From assembly GCA_900766635.1 (NCBI GenBank), contig CAAFWA010000230.1:1-13481 (forward strand): DNA of 13,481 nt, in the 5' to 3' direction. Below are positions 6,375 through 13,481 of the stretch, piece after piece. The notes under the pieces are model-generated. The model was not told where the DNA came from, did no database searches, and saw only the letters and a list, made by a program, of their open reading frames with translations. The translations under genes and the position numbers were made by a program. Position 1 is the stretch's first letter; every line of letters begins with the position of its first letter. This stretch comes from an uncultured Acinetobacter sp. (GTDB lineage: Bacteria > Pseudomonadota > Gammaproteobacteria > Pseudomonadales > Moraxellaceae).

Positions 6375-7457
6375 ATGCAAATCACGCGTTTAAATATCCA
6401 ACGTGTTCGAAATTTAAAAACGGTTGCACTCCAAGAGTTGCAGCCGTTTAACGTCTTTTATGGGGCCAACGGTTCGGGTAAAACTTCTGTGCTTGAAGCG
6501 ATTCATTTGCTTGCCACAGGTCGCTCATTTCGAACGCACATGCCCAAACATTACATTCAGCAGCATGCACAAGATGCGATTGTCTTTGCACAATCGGTAA
6601 GCGATAAAATCGGGATGCAAAAGCTGATTTCGGGTGAACAGATCATTAAACTCAATGGTGATCATATTGCCACGCAAGGGCAGCTTGCTCGTTTATTGCC
6701 ATTGCAACTGATTGATCCATTAAGCACCGATATTATTGATCATGGAGCTAAGCCACGGCGTCAATTGCTCGATTGGTTAATGTTTCACGTGGAACCTGAT
6801 TTTTACCAAGCATGGCAATTTTATTCACGCGCCTTAAAACAGCGTAACAGCTTGCTGAAAAACCAACGCAATTTAACTCTACAAGATTTAGAGCCGTGGA
6901 ACCAAATGCTGAGTCGTTATGGTGAAATGTTGCATCTACAGCGCTTAAGTATTGTTGAACAATGGCAACACTATTTAGCCCAAGATTTGGCCCATTTATT
7001 GCCTGATGTTGAGCTTAAACTTGATTATCATGCCGGCTTTCATAGTGAAAAAGGTTTGCTGCATGATCTCAATACACATCATCAAAAAGATATAGAACGC
7101 CGTTATACCGAGTATGGTCCGCATCGTGCCGATTTACGTTTAAAAACGCCAATGGGAGATGCCGATGTGGTACTGTCCCGTGGGCAGAAAAAGCTCTTGA
7201 TCATTGCCTTAAAACTGTCACAGATTGCAATGCTGCATGCGTGTAATAAGGAAACTGTGGTATTATTAGATGATCTGACGGCAGAATTAGATTTAACCGC
7301 ACAACAACGTTTAATTGGGCGTTTAAGCCAACTTGGTAGCCAAGTTTTTATTACTACTTTAGACCATGAAGCAGTGCAAACTCACTTACATGATTTGTCT
7401 ATTTCTTATCAATTATTCAATGTTGAAAACGGTGAGGTTCGCCTTGTCACACAATGA
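6375..7457 (+). CDS. recF: DNA replication and repair protein RecF
   Basis: RecF is an SMC/ABC-type ATPase that, with RecO and RecR, loads RecA at single-strand gaps and helps restart stalled forks. The 360 residues start [20 protein letters not shown] and show Walker A GANGSGKT (30-37), the segment [13 protein letters not shown] (41-53), the conserved [14 protein letters not shown] (243-256), the ABC signature LSRGQKK (267-273) and Walker [13 protein letters not shown] (295-306), followed by the D-loop region. Length is normal for the family (357-370). The ATG is 12 bases after the dnaN stop and there is no good Shine-Dalgarno sequence (TTTAGATGT lies ahead), so translation probably depends on ribosomes arriving from dnaN. 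The 45-base gap to gyrB holds a good ribosome binding site and no terminator, so all four right-arm genes could be co-transcribed. Confidence 0.98.
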   Translation: MQITRLNIQRVRNLKTVALQELQPFNVFYGANGSGKTSVLEAIHLLATGRSFRTHMPKHYIQQHAQDAIVFAQSVSDKIGMQKLISGEQIIKLNGDHIATQGQLARLLPLQLIDPLSTDIIDHGAKPRRQLLDWLMFHVEPDFYQAWQFYSRALKQRNSLLKNQRNLTLQDLEPWNQMLSRYGEMLHLQRLSIVEQWQHYLAQDLAHLLPDVELKLDYHAGFHSEKGLLHDLNTHHQKDIERRYTEYGPHRADLRLKTPMGDADVVLSRGQKKLLIIALKLSQIAMLHACNKETVVLLDDLTAELDLTAQQRLIGRLSQLGSQVFITTLDHEAVQTHLHDLSISYQLFNVENGEVRLVTQ

Positions 7458-7493
7458 TTTACCCATCTTGGGATAGACCTATTTTTTCACTAG

Positions 7494-9971
<2,478 letters not shown>

Positions 9972-9993
9972 GCTTATAGCTGCATAAGTGATT

Positions 9994-10020
9994 AAAAAGC
10001 ACCTTTCGAGGTGCTTTTTT
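9994..10020 (+). terminator. Rho-independent terminator after gyrB
   Basis: AAAAAGCACCT (9994-10004) pairs with AGGTGCTTTTT (10009-10019) around a TTCG loop, followed by more T. It sits 22 bases after the gyrB stop and ends the dnaA-dnaN-recF-gyrB transcript. Confidence 0.93.
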
Positions 10021-10235
10021 ATTCATGTCATAAATCGTATTTTTATTTGAAATAAATTTTTTAAAGTATTGATATAAATAGGAAAAATCTAGATTTTAAA
10101 AAATTGAGCTTTAAAAATTATATGTATATAAGTTTCTGATTATTTTAAAATTAAAAAAATTAATCTAGATAATTAGAAACTGTATGTCTTGTAAAAACAT
10201 CATATAAAGAGAGAAGTTTAACTTTTCCACCATAT
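10021..10235. other. AT-rich non-coding tract downstream of gyrB
   Basis: There is no supportable gene, RNA gene or mobile element here. By hand count 10021-10200 holds 28 G/C in 180 bases (about 84% AT), similar to the AT tracts of oriC. It contains the 14-base perfect palindrome AAAATCTAGATTTT (10084-10097) and a second CTAG palindrome ATCTAGAT (10163-10170). It directly adjoins the DnaA box cluster at 10239-10409. Confidence 0.7.
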
Positions 10236-10265
10236 TAATGTTGATAAGTGACTATTTGGGCTTAA

Positions 10266-10283
10266 AAACTGTGGATAACTTTT
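10266..10283 (+). repeat. 18-base direct repeat, copy 1, containing a DnaA box
   Basis: AAACTGTGGATAACTTTT, identical to the copy at 10376-10393. It contains the minus-strand box TTATCCACA. The copies start exactly 110 bases apart. Confidence 0.9.
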
Positions 10284-10309
10284 GAGTTATCCCCTGAAGT
10301 ATTGATAAA

Positions 10310-10344
10310 GCATGAAAAATAAAAAAGCACCCGAAGGTGCTTTT
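10310..10344 (-). terminator. Rho-independent terminator after yheS
   Basis: On the minus strand AAAAGCACC, loop TTCG, GGTGCTTTT (10323-10344) forms a nine-pair stem capped by a C(UUCG)G-type tetraloop, followed by TTATTTTT. It is 79 bases after the yheS stop codon. The near-symmetric A/T flanks may let it work on both strands. Confidence 0.88.
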
Positions 10345-10375
10345 AAATTGCGGATAAGTCGTGATTTATACACAC

Positions 10376-10393
10376 AAACTGTGGATAACTTTT
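10376..10393 (+). repeat. 18-base direct repeat, copy 2, containing a DnaA box
   Basis: Exact copy of 10266-10283. The yheS terminator hairpin lies between the two copies. Confidence 0.9.
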
Positions 10394-10423
10394 CAGCAAG
10401 TGTGCATAACTTTAGCGCTTATT

Positions 10424-12361
10424 TTAGTCCTCAAAAGACGCTTCAAGTTCTTCAAGTTCCATCATCAGTTCAAGCATTTGTTCTTCTGCGCTTGCAACCT
10501 TAGCTTTAAGCTCGGTTTGCTCATTCATGAGTTTGAGTAATTCATCTTTACGACTTGCTTCATACAGTGCTGTATCGCCTAAAAGCGTTTCAATTTCTGC
10601 TAAACGTGGTTGTAGTTTGGCAATTTGCGCTTCATATTTTTCAATATTCTTACGAATTGGACGAGTTTGTTCACGGCGCTGTGCGGCGAGCTTACGCTGT
10701 GCTTCTTTATCGACTTTAGAAACTACAGGTTTATCCGAAACTTGTGATTGCAAGGTGGCAGCAGGTTGTTGTGCATTTTTAAGCATTTCAAGACGTGCTT
10801 GACGCAACCATTCGGCATAGGCTGTTAAGTCACCATCAAACTCACGGCAACGACCATTGCTGACCAAAAGCAATTCGTCACACACGCTCGCAATTAATTG
10901 ACGTTCGTGTGATACCAAAACCACAGCACCCTCAAAATCTTGTAAGGCCATAGTTAAGGCATGACGCATGTCGAGGTCTAAATGGTTGGTCGGTTCATCG
11001 AGTACCAATACATTTGGACGTTGCCACACAATTAAAGCCAAAGCTAAACGTGCACGTTCGCCTCCTGAGAAACTTTCCGATGGCGTATCCATACGTTCAC
11101 CGCTAAAGCCAAAACTGCCCAAGAATGAACGTAAGCTTGCTTCAGAAATTTTTGGATCTGCAATACGAGCCAATTGCAGCATTGGGCTTGCATTGCCATC
11201 TAAAGCATCCATTTGATGCTGAGCAAAGTAGCCAATATTGAGTAATTCAGAAGCTTTACGTTGCCCACGCAGTAAGGGTAAATCACCGACCAAAGATTTA
11301 ATTAAGGTCGATTTACCTGCACCATTCATCCCTAATAAACCAATGCGGCTATTGGGCGTGATTTGCAGATTAATATTGGTGGCAATGAGTTTTTCCCCAT
11401 AGCCAATATCTGCACTTTCAAGTTGCAGTAAAGGTGAACTCATTTTGGTCGGTTCACGGAAACTAAAGGTAAATGGCGTATCTACATGGGCAGCAGAGAG
11501 TTCTTGCATACGCTCAAGCTGTTTAATACGACTTTGGGCTTGTTTGGCTTTGGTAGCTTTAGCTTTAAAACGGTCAATGAATTTTTGCAAATGTGCACGA
11601 GTTTCTTGTTGCTTCTCAAATGCTTGTTGTTGCTGTGCTAAACGTTCACTACGTGTACGCTCAAAGGTCGAATAGTTGCCTGTATACAGCACGAGTTCTT
11701 GATTTTCGATATGTAAAATATGATCAGTAATGGCATCTAAGAAATCACGGTCATGCGAAATAAGAATTAACGTTCCCTCATAAGCTTTTAACCAATCTTC
11801 TAACCACAAAATTGCATCTAAATCTAAGTGGTTGGTCGGTTCATCGAGTAATAATAAATCTGAACGGCTCATGAGGGTGCGTGCTAAATTTAAGCGCATA
11901 CGCCAACCGCCTGAGAAGCTTGAAACATTTAGCTCAGATTGATAATCAAAGAAGCCTAAACCTGCCATAAGTTGCGAGGCTTTAGACGGTGCTGAATAAC
12001 CATCAATTTCATCAAAACGACCATATAGATGAGCCATTTGATCATTATTGAGTTGTTCAGGATGGGCAAGTTTGTTTTGAATATCCCAATATTCTTCATC
12101 GCCTGATAAAACAAAATCAATTGCTTTCATATCTAAAGCTTTGATTTCTTGCGCCATGTGCGCCACAGTCCAACCACTAGGACGGCTCAGCGTGCCGCTA
12201 TCAGATTCCATGCCACCTAAAAGGGCAGAAAATAGAGTTGATTTACCTGCACCATTGACCCCTGTTAAACCAATTTTCCAACCGGGATGCAATTGCATAG
12301 ACGCTTTTTGAAAAAGGACACGTCCGCCGCGACGTAAAGAAAGTTGCTCTAACTGAATCAT
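10424..12361 (-). CDS. yheS: ABC-F family ATP-binding protein YheS
   Basis: This 645-residue protein has two ABC ATPase domains and no membrane segments, the form of ABC-F proteins, which act on ribosomes as translation factors or, in some subfamilies, as antibiotic-resistance factors. Domain 1 has Walker A GVNGAGKST (34-42), signature FSGGWRMRLNLA (149-160) and Walker B LLLLDEPTNHLDLD (169-182). The P-site tRNA-interaction linker is near 235-290, with RFKAKATKAKQAQSRIKQLE. Domain 2 has GMNGAGKST (344-352), FSGGERARLALAL (431-443) and VLVLDEPTNHLDLDMR (451-466). A charged coiled coil fills 550-642. The order and motifs match E. coli YheS closely rather than Uup or EttA. The ATG at 12359-12361 gives MIQLEQLSLRRG, as in E. 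coli (MIVF...); an in-frame ATG at 12394 would add 11 residues. Neither start has a good Shine-Dalgarno sequence. The gene runs against fork movement, unlike the origin-proximal genes. Confidence 0.93.
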   Translation of the reverse strand: MIQLEQLSLRRGGRVLFQKASMQLHPGWKIGLTGVNGAGKSTLFSALLGGMESDSGTLSRPSGWTVAHMAQEIKALDMKAIDFVLSGDEEYWDIQNKLAHPEQLNNDQMAHLYGRFDEIDGYSAPSKASQLMAGLGFFDYQSELNVSSFSGGWRMRLNLARTLMSRSDLLLLDEPTNHLDLDAILWLEDWLKAYEGTLILISHDRDFLDAITDHILHIENQELVLYTGNYSTFERTRSERLAQQQQAFEKQQETRAHLQKFIDRFKAKATKAKQAQSRIKQLERMQELSAAHVDTPFTFSFREPTKMSSPLLQLESADIGYGEKLIATNINLQITPNSRIGLLGMNGAGKSTLIKSLVGDLPLLRGQRKASELLNIGYFAQHQMDALDGNASPMLQLARIADPKISEASLRSFLGSFGFSGERMDTPSESFSGGERARLALALIVWQRPNVLVLDEPTNHLDLDMRHALTMALQDFEGAVVLVSHERQLIASVCDELLLVSNGRCREFDGDLTAYAEWLRQARLEMLKNAQQPAATLQSQVSDKPVVSKVDKEAQRKLAAQRREQTRPIRKNIEKYEAQIAKLQPRLAEIETLLGDTALYEASRKDELLKLMNEQTELKAKVASAEEQMLELMMELEELEASFED

Positions 12362-12409
12362 GAAATTATCGAACAGAGAAAAAATAGGCTTCATTCTAAT
12401 GGAAATTAG

Positions 12410-12441
12410 AAAAAAGCCAAAACCTCAACCCGTTCTGGCTT
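12410..12441 (-). terminator. Terminator-like hairpin in the yheS leader (possible attenuator)
   Basis: On the minus strand AAGCCAGAAC (complement of 12432-12441) pairs over ten positions with GTTTTGGCTT (complement of 12414-12423), with one G-T wobble, around the loop GGGTTGAG, and is followed by six T. No minus-strand gene lies upstream in the divergent erpA region, so it either attenuates yheS or stops stray antisense transcription. Confidence 0.55.
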
Positions 12442-12481
12442 GGGTAAAAAATAAACTTGATAAAATAGCTCGACTTTGCAT
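12425..12481 (-). CDS. Candidate 18-residue leader peptide upstream of yheS
   Basis: An ATG at 12479-12481 opens a frame of 18 codons, MQSRAILSSLFFTQARTG, whose TGA (12425-12427) lies in the loop of the terminator-like hairpin at 12410-12441. A ribosome finishing this frame would cover the 5' arm of the hairpin. The ribosome binding site is poor (a GAAG about 10 bases ahead), no strong minus-strand promoter was found, and a frame of this length can occur by chance. No homologous leader peptide is recognised. Confidence 0.25.
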   Translation of the reverse strand: MQSRAILSSLFFTQARTG

Positions 12482-12518
12482 GCTTTATATCTTCAAAAGT
12501 GCTCTATAGATTGATTAT

Positions 12519-12526
12519 GCTATACT
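12519..12526 (+). promoter_or_regulatory. Extended -10 promoter of erpA
   Basis: The promoter reads TGC then TATACT (12521-12526), an extended -10 element with five of six matches in the hexamer. No good -35 is present at 16-18 bases upstream, which suits an extended -10 promoter or an activator-dependent one. Transcription would start near 12533, about 48 bases before the erpA ATG. Confidence 0.6.
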
Positions 12527-12537
12527 GCATATATCGT

Positions 12538-12551
12538 CTTAGCTTGCTAAG
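12538..12551 (+). promoter_or_regulatory. Perfect dyad in the erpA leader
   Basis: CTTAGC and GCTAAG flank a TT centre. It begins about five bases after the predicted transcription start, a typical operator position. It does not fit the IscR type 1 or type 2 motifs I know. It could equally be a small RNA hairpin at the 5' end of the message. Confidence 0.4.
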
Positions 12552-12580
12552 GCCACCTAATTCAATAGAGGAATCTCCCC

Positions 12581-12916
12581 ATGACTGATCAAGCGCTTGA
12601 GCTGACGGATAGTGCTGCGAACAAAGTACGCCAATTGCGTGAGAGCGAAGGCAACCCAGATTTAATGTTACGTGTTTATGTAACAGGTGGTGGTTGTTCA
12701 GGTTTCTCTTACGGTTTTAACTTTGCAGAAAGCCAAAACGAAGATGATGCAGAGTTTGTGAACGGTGATGTGAAGATGCTCGTTGACTCATTGAGCTACC
12801 AATATTTGGTAGGCTCAGTGGTTGACTATGTTGAGGGTCTTGAGGGTTCACGTTTTGTGGTACAAAACCCAAATGCAACCACCACTTGTGGTTGTGGCTC
12901 TTCATTCTCTATCTAA
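12581..12916 (+). CDS. erpA: Iron-sulfur cluster insertion protein ErpA
   Basis: ErpA is an A-type carrier that receives Fe-S clusters from the scaffold and delivers them to apo-proteins, including enzymes of isoprenoid synthesis and respiration. The 111-residue protein shows the A-type pattern: [14 protein letters not shown] (8-21), [17 protein letters not shown] (30-46), [19 protein letters not shown] (68-86) and [12 protein letters not shown] (100-111). The three cluster-binding cysteines are present at C39, C103 and C105 (C42, C106, C108 in E. coli). The SGFSYGF and CGCGSSFS wording favours ErpA over IscA or SufA, and no isc or suf genes lie nearby. AGAGGA (12567-12572) precedes the ATG by eight bases. 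It is a single-gene unit with its own promoter and terminator. Its convergent neighbour anmK is also found beside erpA in Pseudomonas. Confidence 0.96.
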   Translation: MTDQALELTDSAANKVRQLRESEGNPDLMLRVYVTGGGCSGFSYGFNFAESQNEDDAEFVNGDVKMLVDSLSYQYLVGSVVDYVEGLEGSRFVVQNPNATTTCGCGSSFSI

Positions 12917-12926
12917 ATGTTGTATT

Positions 12927-12957
12927 AAAAAAAGCCCTCATGTTAAGGGCTTTTTTT
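12927..12957. terminator. Bidirectional terminator between erpA and anmK
   Basis: A7-GCCCT (12927-12938) pairs with AGGGC-T7 (12946-12957) around a seven-base loop. The A and T runs make it a good terminator on both strands, serving erpA on the plus strand and anmK, whose stop is three bases away, on the minus strand. Confidence 0.93.
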
Positions 12958-12959
12958 AT

Positions 12960-13481
12960 TTAAACTGATGTGATTGTCCCTAATACACGGTAGCCTGTTG
13001 CTCCTGTAACCGCAGGTAAATTACCACTTAACTGATTCATAAAACGCATGGCTAACCAAGCAAATGCAGTGGCTTCAACCCATGTTGGGCTTAGACCTAA
13101 ATCTGCAGTGGTCTGTACGGTCCACTGATGTTTACGTAAGCGCCAACGCAATTGTTCTAATAAATGTGAATTATAAGCGCCACCACCACAGACATAGACT
13201 TCACCTGTATCCATATCAGAACGATAAATCGCTTTTTTAATGGCACGTGTGGTCAGTTTCATCAATGTGGCTTGTACATTTTCAGGCGGATCTTCTAATT
13301 CATCATATTCTAAGCTGCTACGCCAATCTAAAATTTGTTCATCTAACCACTCTAAATTAAAGTCTTCACGGCCCGTACTTTTAGGTGGCTCTTTAGAAAA
13401 GAATTCATGTTCTTGTAAACGGTCGAGTAGGCTACGAATCGGTGTGCCATAGGCTGCCCAATTACCATTTTCATCATAGGG
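12960..13481 (-). CDS. anmK: Anhydro-N-acetylmuramic acid kinase AnmK, C-terminal part (cut by window edge)
   Basis: The frame is open from the window edge to the TAA at 12960-12962, giving 173 residues of the C-terminal half. AnmK opens and phosphorylates 1,6-anhydro-MurNAc, released during peptidoglycan turnover, to MurNAc-6-phosphate in the cytoplasm. Visible family segments are YDENGNWAAYGTP near the edge, the highly conserved PPKSTGREDFNLEWL, then VYVCGGGAYNSHLLEQL (ATP-site glycine motif), LGLSPTWVEATAFAWLAMR and NLPAVTGATGYRVLG near the end. The N-terminal half and start codon are outside the window (the family is about 370 residues). A TTG or ATG near 13265 is internal and is not the start, because family sequence continues upstream without a break. 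Confidence 0.95.
   Translation of the reverse strand, partial: PYDENGNWAAYGTPIRSLLDRLQEHEFFSKEPPKSTGREDFNLEWLDEQILDWRSSLEYDELEDPPENVQATLMKLTTRAIKKAIYRSDMDTGEVYVCGGGAYNSHLLEQLRWRLRKHQWTVQTTADLGLSPTWVEATAFAWLAMRFMNQLSGNLPAVTGATGYRVLGTITSV

Larger units (their letters stand above)
10239..10409. promoter_or_regulatory. Second DnaA box cluster, downstream of gyrB
   Basis: Four 9-mers fit TTATNCACA: TTATCCACA minus at 10270-10278, TTATACACA plus at 10366-10374, TTATCCACA minus at 10380-10388 and TTATGCACA minus at 10401-10409. One-mismatch sites are TTATCAACA minus at 10239-10247 and TTATCCGCA minus at 10349-10357, and a poorer TTATCCCCT lies at 10287-10295. This density, next to an 84% AT tract, matches that of oriC about 6.6 kb away. 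It could be part of an extended origin, a DnaA titration or reactivation site, or a DnaA-regulated 3' region of yheS. The boxes are visible; the role is inferred. Confidence 0.7.

Noticed and set aside
10312..10503. A 63-codon plus-strand frame across the second DnaA cluster and the end of yheS
   Set aside because: It runs through the yheS terminator, the DnaA boxes and the antisense of the yheS coiled coil. There is no domain or good ribosome binding site.
12937..13265. A separate 101-residue gene starting near 13265
   Set aside because: The frame continues upstream to the window edge with AnmK family sequence, including the PPKSTGRE segment, so this is an internal start of anmK.

Overview
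This window is a chromosomal replication-origin neighbourhood from a gammaproteobacterium of the Moraxellaceae, most likely an Acinetobacter species. The evidence is the divergent arrangement of rpmH-rnpA-yidD-yidC-mnmE and dnaA-dnaN-recF-gyrB around an AT-rich segment full of DnaA boxes, the low GC content, a 382-residue DnaN, a gammaproteobacterial-type GyrB, and near absence of GATC sites in the origin, as expected for a lineage without Dam/SeqA control. The species cannot be named from the sequence alone.

Left arm (1-3153, all minus strand): the 5' end of mnmE (tRNA modification GTPase, cut by the window edge), a terminator, then, reading in the direction of transcription from the origin, rpmH (ribosomal protein L34), rnpA (RNase P protein), yidD (membrane insertion efficiency factor) and yidC (membrane insertase). 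A near-consensus promoter at 3125-3153 drives the cluster. The genes are tightly packed; the ribosome binding site of yidC lies across the stop codon of yidD.

Origin (3154-3736): six DnaA boxes that fit TTATNCACA, several one-mismatch sites, and two tracts of about 85-89% AT, one of them containing strong A/T palindromes. The dnaA promoter at the right edge has a perfect DnaA box in its spacer, which suggests autoregulation.

Right arm (3737-9971, plus strand): dnaA, dnaN, recF and gyrB, i.e. initiator, sliding clamp, gap-repair loader and gyrase B subunit, ended by a strong terminator. Genes on both arms next to the origin point away from it, in the direction of replication.

Beyond gyrB (9972-10423) is a 450-base gene-free stretch: an 84% AT tract of about 180 bases followed by a second, compact cluster of four consensus DnaA boxes, including an exact 18-base direct repeat 110 bases apart. 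It resembles a second origin-like or DnaA-titrating element and is the most interesting non-coding signal here.

The last part holds yheS (ABC-F ATPase, minus), whose leader carries a terminator-like hairpin and an 18-codon reading frame that ends in the hairpin loop (possible attenuator); erpA (A-type Fe-S carrier, plus) with an extended -10 promoter and a leader dyad; a bidirectional terminator; and the 3' half of anmK (anhydro-MurNAc kinase, minus), cut by the window edge. No rRNA, tRNA, insertion sequence, prophage or CRISPR array was seen. All genes are core housekeeping genes, and no novel protein system is present.
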